Shown: positions 23,400 to 35,018, numbered from the stretch's first letter. The stretch: DNA of 64,000 nt from Harmothoe impar (GCA_947462335.1 OX381705.1:992001-1056000), one strand, 5' to 3'. Notes: generated from the sequence alone by a model not told the origin. A program made the numbers and translations.

Positions 23400-23880
23400 G
23401 TAACCCTAACGTCAGACTCGTAGACCCACCCGCACCTCCCGCAACCCAAACGTCAGACTCGTAGACAAACCCACACCTCCCGCAACCCTAACGCCAGACT
23501 CATAGACCCACCCGCACCTCCCGCAACCCTAACGTCAGACTCGTAGACAAACCCGTAGCCCTAACGTCAGACTCGTAGACCAACCCGCACCTCCCGCAAC
23601 CCTACGTCAGACTCGTAGACAAATCCGCACCTCCCGCAACCCTAACGTCAGACTCGTAGACAAACCCGTAGCCCTAACGTCAGACTCGTAGACCAACCCG
23701 CACCTCCCGCAACCCTACGTCAGACTCGTAGACAAATCCGCACCTCCCGCAACCCTAACGTCAGACTCGTAGACAAACCCGCACCTCCCGCAACCCTAAC
23801 GTCAGACTCGTAGACAAACCCGCACCTCCCGCAACCCTAACGTCAGACTCGTAGACAAACCGAACCTCCGGTAACCCTGA
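23400..23880. repeat. 41-bp minisatellite, right foldback arm (inverted)
   Basis: The same unit in reverse complement (AACGTCAGACTCGTAGACAA and CCCGCACCTCCCGCAACC), about 12-13 copies with truncated variants (AACCCGTAGCCCTAACG). Confidence 0.9.
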
Positions 23881-24282
23881 CATCATCATTTTGAGTGATC
23901 ATTTTTTAACAAGGGGGGTTGGGCGGGGTGAGCGTGAATTCTTCTTACACCCCCGCCCCTGGTCCAGGAGTCAGAATTTTTTATGCCTCCCCCTCCTCAG
24001 GAGGGGCAAAAATATTTACCCCCCCCAACCAACCACCCCTCCCGGTAACTAATAAATGTACACTCCCTTAATAGGCCTATAGGCAACTATAAGTTTAGGT
24101 CTAAATCTAGGTCTAATGTCCAAAATAATATTAGACCTATATTATAGGTTTAGGGCTACATCTAGGCTCACTGCCCCCCCCCCCCCCCACTCCCTTCACA
24201 TATCATTATATAGGCCTACAGGTCTAAGTTTAACTTTAGAACTAGCGGGTACCAGTATTGTAAATGTAGACATTTTTGCTTA

Positions 24283-24572
24283 GGGAGTGACCATTTTTTA
24301 ACAACAGGGGGGGGTGGTGGGTTTCCGCGCTGAGCGCGCGAAATTTTTTACCCCCCCCCCCCCGGTCAAGGGTGAAATTGTTTTACCCACCCCCCCTTAG
24401 GGTCGAAAATCGGCTCGCCCGCGGGCCCTTTGAAGCATAGTAACGCGCAGGCTTTTTGGCTCAAAACAGGTTAAATTTTTTGCCCCCCCCCGGTCAAGGG
24501 GTCCAAATTTTTTTGCCCCCCCCCCCCCAAACCCACCACCCCCCCCCCTGTTGATAATAAATGATCTCTCCC
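24283..24572. mobile_element. G-rich GGGAGTG MITE inside the foldback arm
   Basis: GGGAGTGACCATTTTTTAAC at the left, an inverted, diverged copy at the right ending CTCTCCC, with TTA on both flanks. It is absent from the corresponding position of the left arm, so it inserted after the arms formed. Confidence 0.75.
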
Positions 24573-25817
24573 TTAGGATTTTACTTGGGAAGATTTCTGT
24601 ACTTGGGTATCTTTGGGTAATTCTTAGGACCCCCCCCCCAACAGGGGTCTCAATTTTTACCCCCCCCCCCCCCCAGTAAAGGGGTCCAAATTTTTTACCC
24701 CCCCCCCCTCCGTTGTTAAAAAATGATCATTCCCTTACTGCCCCACCAGCAATTGCCACCGGTGCCAAAGGTGCTGGTTTTATTTGTACTAGGGATGTGT
24801 ATTCACAGCTACTGAAGCCAGTGAGGGAGGGTTGTGTGAAGTGTCAGCCTTGAATGAATAACTTTAAAAAACGGTACTATTACAATTTCTATGAGAGTAA
24901 CCCTTCATGGTGTTCATGTACATGGAATAACTAAAGAGAATTTAAACAGATAATAGATATAGGGGTCCTGGGACTAAAACTACAGTACAGCCACAGTGCA
25001 GGCAGCCTAGTCTAGAGTAGTAGGCCATGGCAATCTGTAAATATTTCATGCATGTACTATTAAAGATCAAAACATATTTTATAAAATTGCAGCCAGTCAA
25101 AGACTCTCTGGGTATTGAAGAATAAGTGTCAATAATTGTCATATTCTTTACTGCTCCATTCCTGTCCAAATACAGCATAAATATAGGAGTAGAATACACT
25201 GAACAACATGCTGTTAGCATCTGCGCCAGCTGGCCGGAAGTCCCTCGCAACTCGCGCATGCGCGACAACTGGAAAAGGGTCTATTAACTCAGTAGACCCT
25301 AACGGTACTAAGGCATAGGCCCTATTCAGGTTACAAACTCCCGCATTATCGCCCCCTGGCCAGGCAGTTTCCGGTTGTATTGGTGCAGGCTAGCCTAGGT
25401 CTACCTGCTGCCAACGCCCAGCCCCAGCCACGGTCTATTATACACTTGAAAGATATATAATTTGGGTTTGTAATGACATAAATACCGGGGTATATATACT
25501 ATCAGAAAGAAAATATTCAGTTTTCCAGATCCAGCACAGTGTTTTTATGTGACAATTTAGAATTAATGTATAAAAGTAAAGTAAATACAGATAGGTTCAA
25601 ACTCCAGATTGAGTGCAGTGTATACTAGCCTATAGACACATAGGATAGGACTAATATTCCGTAGCCTAGGCGTAGACATCAAACCTTACCTCTAGTGATG
25701 CAAATGTCAAAATAGACCTTGCATATGTGAATATACTGGCCATGGTTATATAGCCTCCATTGATCCATATGTATACTACATACATGTACTATGTTCAATA
25801 ATCCATGTCAATAATCC

Positions 25818-26072
25818 ATGCAACTTGCTGAGCACTGTTTCTGGGACTGTGTCACTCCACCCAGCTTACATGACCAACTGAAGACCCTGCACATGAATAC
25901 TTTGTTTGGCTTGTTAGATGCCACCCCTCCACCCCTGTACCAGGTGTGGCTCTCAGCCTCCACACCTCCAGGTGAGAAGTATCTACAGTGTGAGATGCTC
26001 CTGTCAGAGTTCCACCCACCTCCCCTTCACACCTCTGAACTGGATGTGGCACTGGTCACCATATCAAAGTGA
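25818..26072 (+). CDS. Possible 84-codon coding segment, left copy (unrecognised)
   Basis: An 84-codon open frame beginning MQLAEHCFWDC and ending TISK. It encodes an identical peptide to the inverted copy at 27,853-28,107. I recognise no domain. The identity extends beyond the frame, so it may reflect gene conversion or recent duplication rather than protein-level selection. Without an expressed transcript or homologue this is only a candidate exon. Confidence 0.2.
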   Translation: MQLAEHCFWDCVTPPSLHDQLKTLHMNTLFGLLDATPPPLYQVWLSASTPPGEKYLQCEMLLSEFHPPPLHTSELDVALVTISK

Positions 26073-26110
26073 TTCCACACTAAGCCCCTTCGTCAAACTT
26101 GTGGTAGAGG

Positions 26111-27306
26111 TGCACCTATGGGAGAGGAGCATTTGGAGATTGGGTTTAAAATAAGTTGAAAAACATTAAGTTTATATATTCAGATGGAACAGGTTTTACA
26201 TGATAAGTTGATTGGTTATTTATGGCTGACCTGAGGTAAAAATGTGGACGACTTGTGAATGAATTAGGTACATGTGTTCCCTAGGGAACCATAGATAAGC
26301 CTTTGTAATACCATTAATTATGACAAATTATGTCAAATGATCTTTCTCCCAATACCGATAGACAGTACATCAAATAGAACTGAGGCCACACTTTAAAAAA
26401 AAAGTCTGTTTCCTGTGGACCAGCCGGGTGAGATTTTTTTCAAGGCCACCCGGCCAGCAATTAAGAATTTTTTTTTTTGAGTAGGTCCAACAAGTAGCAA
26501 ACTTCCCCCCCCCCCCCCGCAAAATGTGCTAAGTATAGAAACCTATAATGCAGCAACAGCCTCATGATTGTATGGGTATTATATGGCCTGTGCAATAATA
26601 AGTGTCTGTTCTAAGTAAATGTAATATCCAGTGGTTTTATCTGAATACATAGTGCTGCTGCCATACATTCCCAAATGTGCCTCTCCCACATAAGGAAAAG
26701 TGGGGACAGAGGGGCATGGGCCACGAATTAGACTATGATGATACATCATGGTGAGAAAGTCGTAGGGTAGGCTTAATGCATGAATGCATCAGTGGTGAGT
26801 TACTTACAAGCGATAAGGCCAGATAAAAAAAAAGGTGGAGAATTTTGAAAGGCATACTATCTTGCTTAAAGTTTAATAGGCCATGAGAACTAACATTTGG
26901 GTTTACAGTCCACCGCCTGCATGCCTTTGAAGGGGGCCGCATGAAAAGTTCTTGATTAATGTAATTTTTTGTTATTGTCAGAATAAGACAAAAAGTGATA
27001 TTTTAGGGTTAAAAACTCTCGATCACAACCCCAAAATTTCCGAGATTTTTATAACAATGAAAAATCAATAATGAAAAAATGCAACATCTATTGTAAAAAG
27101 TCCTAGGATGGTAAACTCAGGGATGGTAAACTCATGGTGTGTTCCCATGGCCTTAGTATGCACCAACACATGTAATGATATGACGTTGTCCTGTACCTTT
27201 TTGTTGTTTGCTTGATCAAGTGTGTTCTAGGCTATATCACAACACTATCTACCTATCTATATATCTATATAATATATATCGATAGATCTATATATATAGC
27301 CTCCAT
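26111..27306. other. Spacer of the palindrome, mostly unannotated
   Basis: No gene is supported. It includes a weak inverted pair rich in A and T (26,395-26,485) and a partial GATGCATGAATG motif of the 402 family at about 26,770. Confidence 0.4.
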
Positions 27307-27332
27307 TGGTCCATGTGTATACTGCATACATG

Positions 27333-27338
27333 TATTAT

Positions 27339-27429
<91 letters not shown>
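27333..27429. repeat. (AT)n microsatellite
   Basis: About 97 bp of alternating A and T. Confidence 0.97.
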
Positions 27430-27433
<4 letters not shown>

Positions 27434-27574
27434 CTATTCGACGTAATAAGCGCCCTCCCCCTAATAAGCGCCCATAATAATTGGTGACAATTAAACTCTA
27501 GTCCTAAAAAAAATCTAAAAACGTCATTAAAATAATTTTATAGCACCCAGGGCGCTTATTACGTCGAATACAGT
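27430..27574. mobile_element. TIR MITE, TACCGTATTCGACGTAATAAGCGC family, copy 2
   Basis: TACCCTATTCGACGTAATAA on the left and TTATTACGTCGAATACAGTA on the right, 145 bp. It sits between two (AT)n tracts, so it probably inserted into one original microsatellite. Confidence 0.85.
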
Positions 27575-27579
27575 ATGTA

Positions 27580-27601
27580 TGTATATATATATATATATAT
27601 G

Positions 27602-27663
<62 letters not shown>

Positions 27664-27665
27664 TA
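27580..27665. repeat. (AT)n / (GTAT)n microsatellite
   Basis: Continuation of the A/T microsatellite to the right of the inserted MITE. Confidence 0.95.
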
Positions 27666-27852
27666 TATGAATATATAAATACATATACACACACACAGAT
27701 AGGCCTACTATAATCTGTTGTTTTCAGGTTACAACGATTTAACATTTTAATAGCATGTGGCCAACTAATTGTTTCAAAACATAATACCCCCTCCCCCCTC
27801 CCACAGGTGTGCCTCAGATCTCGACCTCAAAGGGGAGGCTAAGGGTAGGACA

Positions 27853-28107
27853 TCACTTTGATATGGTGACCAGTGCCACATCCAGTTCAGAGGTGTGAAG
27901 GGGAGGTGGGTGGAACTCTGACAGGAGCATCTCACACTGTAGATACTTCTCACCTGGAGGTGTGGAGGCTGAGAGCCACACCTGGTACAGGGGTGGAGGG
28001 GTGGCATCTAACAAGCCAAACAAAGTATTCATGTGCAGGGTCTTCAGTTGGTCATGTAAGCTGGGTGGAGTGACACAGTCCCAGAAACAGTGCTCAGCAA
28101 GTTGCAT
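27853..28107 (-). CDS. Possible 84-codon coding segment, right copy (unrecognised)
   Basis: Inverted twin of the segment at 25,818-26,072 with the same 84-residue translation. See the note on gene conversion there; function unknown. Confidence 0.2.
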   Translation of the reverse strand: MQLAEHCFWDCVTPPSLHDQLKTLHMNTLFGLLDATPPPLYQVWLSASTPPGEKYLQCEMLLSEFHPPPLHTSELDVALVTISK

Positions 28108-28679
28108 GGATTATTGACATGGATTATTGAACATAGTACATGTATGTAGTATACATATGGATCAATGGAGGCTATACAGCCATGCCCATGTACAGCAGGT
28201 GATGGACAGTATATTCACATAGGCCTATGTACTTACTATTTACCGGAGTTAACTAGAAGTAAGGTAGGTTGTGCTTGTGTGTATAGGCTACTTCACTATA
28301 TTGACTGTCCAAAAAAACTATGATACCTCATTTTCAACTGCCGACAGAACTATATATGTTACATATTTTAGATATCGTTCTGTATAGGTGGATAGATAAA
28401 ACAAATACCTTTCCAACAAGGTCTTGCTTAAGTCTGTGCGACCATTCAACCCAAAGAAATTGAGATCTTGAGAGAACGTGAGTGAGTGGGGTGGGGCAGG
28501 GAGGGCTAGACCGGAAACTGCCTGAGCGCGGGCATTATGGGAAACCTGAATACGGGGAATAGACTCGGAGCGAGATTAGCGTGGGTGTCCAAGTTAGGTG
28601 TCCATGGGGCTTTACTTAACCAGGTGGCGGTGCTGTTGTGGTCGGGCGACCAAGCCCTGTGTCTGGAATGATAAGGATA

Positions 28680-28815
28680 TGAATTCCTAAATCTGTATCT
28701 CTAGAGATAAGGATTTAGGAATTCCTAGGTCTTTATCTCTAGAGATACAGATTTAGGAATTGTGTGGTCGGTGCGTGGACCACACAATTCCTAAATCTGT
28801 ATCTCTAGAGATATT
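28680..28815. repeat. Compound palindrome
   Basis: Four alternating copies of GAATTCCTAAATCTGTATCT and its reverse complement around TCTCTAGAGA, plus GTGGTCGGTGCGTGGACCAC. It should be strongly cruciform-forming. Confidence 0.8.
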
Positions 28816-28846
28816 TAGTCTTTAAAATGCATCTATTTATTTGAAG

Positions 28847-28884
28847 TCTAGTGCCCTATGGACTGAGCTAACCGGGCCTGTGAG
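28847..28884 (-). repeat. tRNA-like 5' half
   Basis: The minus strand reads GCCCGGTTAGCTCAGTCCAT, matching the 5' part and A box of the tRNA-like heads at 29705 and 36625; no B box is seen. Confidence 0.4.
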
Positions 28885-29704
28885 TAAACATAGTCAATAC
28901 TGTATCTGTTCTGCTACCCACCAGGTGTCAAAGCTGGATACAGTAAGATTTTGTTTAAATAAAGATACTAGCGTAGCAAGTGCTTTGGTTTTGAAAGTAG
29001 TTTTCTTAGGGGCTATTCTACAGGAGGTGTTTATGCTGTTCCATAAGTCAATGCCTCGATACAGCGGACAACATAAGCAGTATAAACATGTATTATAATA
29101 TACTGTACCTCTGGACTGATGACCCTGGTATACAATTCACTATACTACAGTTAACACGCATGGCTGTAAAGCCGGCGCCGGTACCGTATCTAATGTTATC
29201 TCTATGCTCAACATTACTATGGCAATGAGTATGGTTGAAATAGCTGACTCTAATGAGCCATCATATACTATATCCATGATATATGTATATCTCTTCGTAA
29301 TTTGTGGCAGTAAAGACTCTATATTGTTATAATTATGTGACCTAATATTCAAGATTGTGAAAACATTGAGAGCTGCTCTATGAATGACGGTTTTCTGTTC
29401 TCTTTAATGCCTGTATTATCTTACATGTGAACAACCCTGTGTAATATCTGCAGAGATGCCTAACAACATCAAGGACATATGACTGTAACATCTCGTCATA
29501 TCATCTCACTTGAATTGTACTGTGTTTAGAAAATCATTCTATGAAATAAACACTTTATAAACTCAAAAATACTAAAGGCCCTGTGAAGCAATCCCCTACC
29601 TAATGTAATGGCTAATGAGGTACCTACTTCATCTTGACTCGGGTATTAGAATGGCATAGGCCTATACTTGGGTGTTAGCTTGATTAAGATTGTACCTTGA
29701 CCAC
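28885..29704. other. Unannotated stretch
   Basis: No gene or repeat is supported. Confidence 0.4.
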
Positions 29705-29776
29705 GCCCGGTTAGCTCAGTAGCTAGAGCAATGATCTTCATATCCACAGGGTCTGGGGTTCCCTTCTCAGTGCTGG
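29705..29776 (+). repeat. tRNA-like SINE head
   Basis: GCCCGGTTAGCTCAGTAGCT is a good A-box region; the B box, GGGGTTCCCTTCTC, is degraded. Confidence 0.5.
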
Positions 29777-31120
29777 CAATACTCTACTCATGTACATGGC
29801 AATTGAACATCACCAACAACAGAGAACAATTGTGAATTAAAGGATTGCGTTTTTGAAATAGAACTAAAAAAGTTTTGTTGATATTTTTGAAAAAAATGAA
29901 ATAGCTAGAATTATATTGGCATAAAACTAAACATGTTTCCATAATATTCTTTAGGTTTTCATCATTTATGTTAGGTTAGAACTATGTAAATTACGTAGAT
30001 AAACTTGAAAATAACGTTTACATCACGTTTATTTACGTTAATCAACGTTTATTCAGGTTTAATAACGTAAAAGAACCCTTATATGTTTATTTAACGTAGT
30101 ATAATTACGTAATTCAGACAAAGAAATGACGTGCATTGAACGTTAAATAACGTAAGTGTGTTTACTGGGTAAATGCCCCTCCATGCCAATCTCCAACCTC
30201 CCTCCCAAGATGGGTGACCCTCTCCCTGCTGATGTCCAACACTCCACTCAAGATGTGCAATTCCTGCCAATGTCCCGGAAAAGAGCAAGTAATGGTGGAC
30301 ACCTGGGAAATCGAGAGGACATGGGGAAAGCAATCACTACTTTGCCATGCATTGGCACTCATTGTGCAATGCTTAGATCTGAATATGATGCGGCCCTCAG
30401 CCTCCCCATCTTTTACTTCCTCTTCTTTTATTTTTTGGTACATCTACACAGTTGATGCCCGTGGTCAAACGTTCGCTGTATGACCCCCCCCCCCCCGCTG
30501 GATCAGCCAATGATTATGCGTGTAAAAGGCTCTTAGGGAACGTTCACAAATGATGTCAACGGCCAACATTTTTATAAAATAATTTGCCTAGAATAATGAC
30601 ATCTTGGAAAGATGCCAAGATATGTGACGTCATTTGTGAACATACTAGTAGATCCAACCGGGCTGCACCATCCACCCCCCCCCCCCCCCATCTGCACTCT
30701 CACCACCTCACCACCATTGTCATGGAATAAACGAGTTAAAGGTTATCTTTTTGTGAACTTAACCAGTTACCCTCCCGTAAGACGACATTGATTAGGCTCA
30801 GCTGACACATGTCCAGGCGGTGGCCCACTCTCAGTGATAAGGCTGCAGCGTAAAAAAGTGTATACCGAAATGGGTTCCAGACCCGCTACCCCGATTCCCT
30901 TCTACACATCTGTACGCTATGGAAGTAACGCCCCTCTCCTCCCTGGGTGCTTATGTAATCTATGGATGCCCGCTGAAAGGATAAATTAAAGGATGACTTA
31001 GAGATACAGTGTCACGTCCATATTATAATAAAACAGCTGCGCAGACTCAAGTTTCTGTGTGTGATGTTCCCTCAGAATGGTGAGATTCCATCTCGTGGGA
31101 GGCCTTATAGCCCTCCCTTA
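29777..31120. other. Mostly unannotated stretch
   Basis: About 1.3 kb. A cluster of AACGTTTA/TAAACGTT-type short repeats lies at 29,990-30,160 and C-rich tracts at 30,484 and 30,675. No gene is supported. Confidence 0.4.
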
Positions 31121-31290
31121 GGGAGTGATAATTTTATCAACAGGGGTGTTTCTTTCGCTCAAAAGAGATGAAATATGTTTGAGCCCCCCCCCCCCCCCCC
31201 CCACCCTCAAAAGCGGTCGAAATGTATTTGTCCCCCCCCCAAAAAAAAACACACACAAAAAACACACAAAAAAAACAATTCACCAACCCC
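31121..31290. mobile_element. G-rich GGGAGTG MITE, right end lost
   Basis: GGGAGTGATAATTTTATCAA follows TTA as in other copies. The C-rich interior is present but the right terminus is replaced by the 10-bp array. Confidence 0.6.
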
Positions 31291-31295
31291 GCCCT

Positions 31296-31487
31296 CAGTC
31301 TAAGTCACACTAAGTCACACTAAGTCACACTAAGATACACTAAGATACACTAAGATACACTAAGATACACTAAGATACACTAAGATACACTAAGATACAC
31401 TAAGATACACTAAGATACACTAAGATACACTAAGATACACTAAGATACACTAAGATACACTAAGATACACTAAGATAAACTAATAGA
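31296..31487. repeat. 10-bp tandem array
   Basis: About 19 copies of ACACTAAGAT, with ACACTAAGTC variants at the left end. Confidence 0.95.
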
Positions 31488-31550
31488 GGATGACTAATTG
31501 GATGACAGAGGCCCAACACTAGGATGTACGCATCGAACGTTCTACTATTC

Positions 31551-31708
31551 TATGCTATGCTATGCTATGCTATGCTATGCTATGCTATGCTATGCAATGC
31601 TATGCTATGCTATGCTATGCTATGCTATGCTATGCTATGCTATGCTATGCTATGCTATGCAATGCTATGCTATGCTATGCTATGCTATGCTATGCTATGC
31701 TATGCTAT
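31551..31708. repeat. (TATGC)n pentanucleotide microsatellite
   Basis: About 31 units of TATGC with two TGCAA variants. It is open in all plus frames, which is not a sign of coding. Confidence 0.97.
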
Positions 31709-31839
31709 ACCAAGTGCATATGTCTTGGGTCAATAGGCCACTGTATTTGGGTACGGCTATGCTTTTTCTCAAACGCGTCACCACAGGCCACATGTGGTCC
31801 CACATTATCTTTATTAATGACCACTAATAAATGAATCAC

Positions 31840-32514
31840 TGGGAGCGGGGGGGGGGGGCGGCTGGGGGGGGGGGGTTAGTGAAATCAGGCGCTGAGGCGC
31901 GAATAATTTGGTTATCAATGGGTTATTAAATTATTAATGAGGCAGTCGTATAAATTTCATAAAAAAAGAAGGAAAAAAGGGTTCTCTGCCTAGCCTGCAA
32001 CACATAGGGTAGATTCACTCAGAGACGGACACATACCTTAAGTCGGACACTTTTAGGCCTATATTTCATTATTAGGCCTACATCGTACTTATGTGTGTGA
32101 ATAGTAAAGTAAAGTTGAAGTGCTCCGCTTAACAATGCAATACACGCATGATGATACCTCTAAGTGCCCTTGTATTGTATGAAGTAGCTCATTTGGAAGC
32201 TGTAGATTTCTATGCAACGCGTGAACCACATACTGCGCAAATGTATGAATTGTATTCATGCATCATGCCGGCCATTGGGGAGTGTATCAACCCTGTAGGG
32301 TCGGCATAATGCACGAGTGTATAAATTTCCGACTCTTACTAAATCATTTGTGAGGTATGGTCGGTCCATTATTGAAACTGGATAACAGATGTTGAGAAAA
32401 TGTTGAGTGATATCAACGTTTCGACTTAATTTATTAGTCTTCTTCAGGACGTGCCTCAGAACTTCCTTGTTTACTCAACGGTTATTAGGGCATGTCCATT
32501 TCAACCATGTTGAC
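31840..32514. other. Intergenic stretch with a retroelement-like motif
   Basis: At 32,411-32,450 TATCAACGTTTCGACTTAAT and TCTTCTTCAGGAC resemble the conserved end segment often found near Penelope-like retroelements. The rest is unassigned. Confidence 0.3.
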
Positions 32515-32782
32515 AACCCTTTGAGGACGGATGTCAACTCGCCGGTGCTACAATGGTGCATCTGATCATGCTGACCCTTCTGGGGTGTCGGAACCCTGTA
32601 AGGTCGGCACGATGCTTGAATGCAACACTGGTGAGTTACTCGCCAGGGCTGCATTCATGCATCATGATGACCAAGGACATGATGCATTAAGGTTTATAAG
32701 ATTAAGGCTGGCATGATGCTTGAATGCAGCTATACTTCTACTTTTGCTGAAGGGGCAGAAAGACTACGGTCTTTAAAGGGTT
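32515..32782. mobile_element. MITE, TIR AACCCTTTAAGGAC family
   Basis: AACCCTTTGAGGACGG at the left, GTCTTTAAAGGGTT at the right, and the family's GCATGATGCTTGAATGCA motifs inside. Confidence 0.75.
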
Positions 32783-33429
32783 ACTTTGACGATACACTCT
32801 CCACCCACAGGTTTAGAGATGTACAGTCTGTGTCATGGAGAGTGATTATTACTCCCACGTGCCTCAGACCCGCTGAGCCTGCCCCCCCCCCCCCCCCACC
32901 CACCCTCACTATTTATCTTTGTGATATCACTATTACAAGCTAAGGTTCCGTTTCAGTTCATGTGGATGGCAAGGCTAATGTATCTACATCTAGGCCAGTG
33001 CCAACTTCAGTTAAAGAGAAACATTTTGAATTAATGTTGACGTCCTGGTTAGGCTCATATCTGATGATCCTGATGCTGATTCCGCCTTTTTTCTGATCCA
33101 GAATTCAATTCTGCCGCTTGGAATTTTGGTGATATGGAAAAGAAAACTTCTTTTTTTTTTCCCCTTGTCCGCCAAGATTTCTACAATATTCTAAAAGAAC
33201 GATCTCTGGAAAATGTCTCATTTGTTTTGGGTGAAAGCTGCCAATGATGAATTGTCTGAAGTGATCTCTCTTAGTATTCTTTGTTCCATGCCACAGAGAA
33301 ACTAAGTGACGCTAAGCAAAGCTTAGCCAACATATTATGGCAGGCCTGTGCGCCATACATTTCCCATTTGCCAACTGCCAGTTCGGGCTTAGTTTGACAT
33401 TTTTAGCAGCTCAATAATATATGGACCGG
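32783..33429. other. Unannotated stretch
   Basis: No supportable gene. Confidence 0.4.
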
Positions 33430-33645
33430 ATAATACAAGGGTAACAATCGACACTGGCAACACAGCGACACGGCCATTTTAGGCTCTTTTCAAAATCGGC
33501 GGACACAGGAAAATTGGGGACAAAAATCGACCGACAGGGATTTTTCTCTAAATTCTTATTTACCTCAAAATCGACACAGTGACACAGTCTTTCTGCTAAA
33601 AATCGACACAGCGACATGGTCAACATCGTGGGTACCCATGTAGAG
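33430..33645. repeat. Dispersed repeat with AATCGACAC motifs, copy 2
   Basis: Second copy of the repeat at 20984-21186, same orientation, ending GGGTACCCATGTAG. Confidence 0.75.
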
Positions 33646-33757
33646 GCACATACAACATGTGTCTGGACATGAGTGTAAAGTAAAGTACTTCACCCCCATT
33701 TAACACGTGACCAGGGCAAGATACAGTAAGATGTATAGTGTGCACCTTGTAGTCCAT

Positions 33758-34012
33758 CACAGAGAAAGGAAACAGAGTCAAAAGGGGGTCCTGGTCTTTA
33801 TGTTACTCCCTTAGGTGAGTCAGGGAGCTATGTGACTCTCGTATGTGACTCATTAGTCAATCGTGCCAGACGGACATAAGGCAGGCTAGTGACTCATGTG
33901 TGTCAGCCAAGGAGTCACCTAGGCTCCCTTAATCAGCCCGGGCTCCCCTCAAGAGGGGAGTCATTCTGGAGGCAACCTGGACTCCCTTTTGACTCCGTTT
34001 CTTTTCTCTGTG
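33758..34012. mobile_element. TIR MITE, CACAGAGAAA family, copy 1
   Basis: CACAGAGAAAGGAAACAGAG on the left and GACTCCGTTTCTTTTCTCTG on the right are inverted copies. The interior has AGTCACCTAGGCTCCCTTA-type palindromic blocks. Copy 2 is at 48560-48795, beside the Polinton. Confidence 0.85.
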
Positions 34013-34477
34013 GCACTGTAGCTGGAATCTAGATATGAAATTAGAAAGAAAATGAAATGATAATGCCTGGGTCAGGTACTGTATCAGGGAATGAAGATGC
34101 TACATTGTTATATACCTTAAGCAGAGAGGTACTGTATAGTCCTGCCTTAGGTTTAAGTTTACAAATACAAGTGGAAAATAAAATTGACTCCTCACCTCAG
34201 AATTCAAAACCGACCTAAGAGTGAGATGCAAACATCAGGACCTAAATCTGGACCTGTCCTGTAATGTCCACAATATAGAGACATTAGACATTGAGGGTGT
34301 TTAATATTTATTTGCCTGATTCCCCACTGTCCACATGGCTCTATTTGGCTGATTCAAGCATAATATACATAGGAAACACGCTTTTGTTTTTACCTGATCA
34401 AACTGTATGGACCTGTATGATCGGATCGTGAGAATTGACCAAAAGATTTAGTAGTGGGGCTCAAACTTAAGCAGTAA

Positions 34478-34707
34478 AGCCCAAAATCCGCTGCGGCAGG
34501 AACCTGCGGTAAAACGGTATTGCCCCTCTGCCGCAGCTATTTCGCCGCTATTTCACACTGCCGCGCAAATTTCGCCCCTCTAGCGCCATGGACTTTGGCG
34601 GCACAGGCGCGAAAAAGGCGTAGTAGGGCGAAATAGTGGCGAAATAGTGGCGGCAGAGGGGCAATAGCGTTTTAACGCAGGTTATTGTTGCGGTGGATTT
34701 AAGGCTT
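34478..34707. mobile_element. Palindromic MITE with CGCCACTATTTCGCC arms
   Basis: The left arm (AAATCCGCTGCGGCAGG, ACGGTATTGCCCCTCTGCCG, TATTTCGCCGCTATTTC) is mirrored by the right arm around TAGCGCCATGGACTTTGGCG. Confidence 0.75.
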
Positions 34708-34838
34708 ATCACCTGGTAACCAATCAGTGACACACCGGCCTTCCATACTGAAAGCTGCACACTGCCTGAGCCAGGTCAGACTTAGTCCAGGACCTAGTCA
34801 GCTATCTAGTCAGCTTGCCACTCACCGAGTGGGCATCA

Positions 34839-35018
34839 TGTCAAGTTCTATCCGTAAAAGGGCCAGTAATTGGCACCGTGACGATACTGCCTTGCTGCTG
34901 AAACTAGTATCATGGCACGGAGTAGAGAGCGCTTCACCTGACGACAAGCCTGCCATGTGCACTCCCAGGAATGAGATGCCCGGTCTGCGTGGTCAGAGCA
35001 TCAAAGATGGCGGATGGT
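34839..35018 (+). CDS. Possible first exon of an unrecognised gene
   Basis: A 60-codon open frame from ATG at 34,839 ends at a donor-like GGATG|GTAGGT at about 35,019. The N-terminal part, SIRKRASNWHRDDTALLLKL, has the charged, Trp-containing character of SANT/Myb-like first helices, but that is a weak resemblance. The 3' 55 bp, encoding EMPGLRGQSIKDGG, recur inverted at 38,840-38,895 with the reading frame preserved. Confidence 0.25.

Larger units (their letters stand above)
21378..25275. mobile_element. 3.9-kb foldback element with tandem repeats in both arms
   Basis: The outer ends are GTTGTCGCGCATGCGCGAG (21,388) and its inverse, CTCGCGCATGCGCGACAAC (about 25,250). Moving inwards, both arms share, inverted, a TTTATGCTGTATTT segment, a CTGACACTTCACAC to ACTGGTGGGGCAGTAA block, GGGAGTG-type G-rich blocks, a TAGACCTAGATTTAGACC block and finally a 40/41-bp minisatellite. 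Arm identity falls outwards. No coding sequence is seen. Confidence 0.85.
25320..28560. repeat. 3.2-kb palindrome with a near-identical inner segment
   Basis: The arms run from TATTCAGGTTACAAACTCCC (25,322) inwards to about 26,110, and are mirrored from 27,800 to 28,560. The outer arms are diverged but alignable. The inner 330 bp (about 25,750-26,080 and 27,845-28,170) are essentially identical and hold the same 84-codon open frame on opposite strands. The spacer holds A/T microsatellites and a MITE. Confidence 0.8.

Noticed and set aside
22375..23880. CRISPR-like array
   Set aside because: The units are contiguous with no unique spacers, and the host is eukaryotic; this is a minisatellite in foldback arms. 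The same holds for 3829-4386.
30156..30483. Overlapping frames of about 90-99 codons on both strands
   Set aside because: No splice sites, start context or recognisable domain; the frames overlap on both strands with no sign of coding bias.
31498..31834. Met-Leu-Cys-Tyr-Ala repeat proteins
   Set aside because: Translation of a (TATGC)n pentanucleotide repeat.
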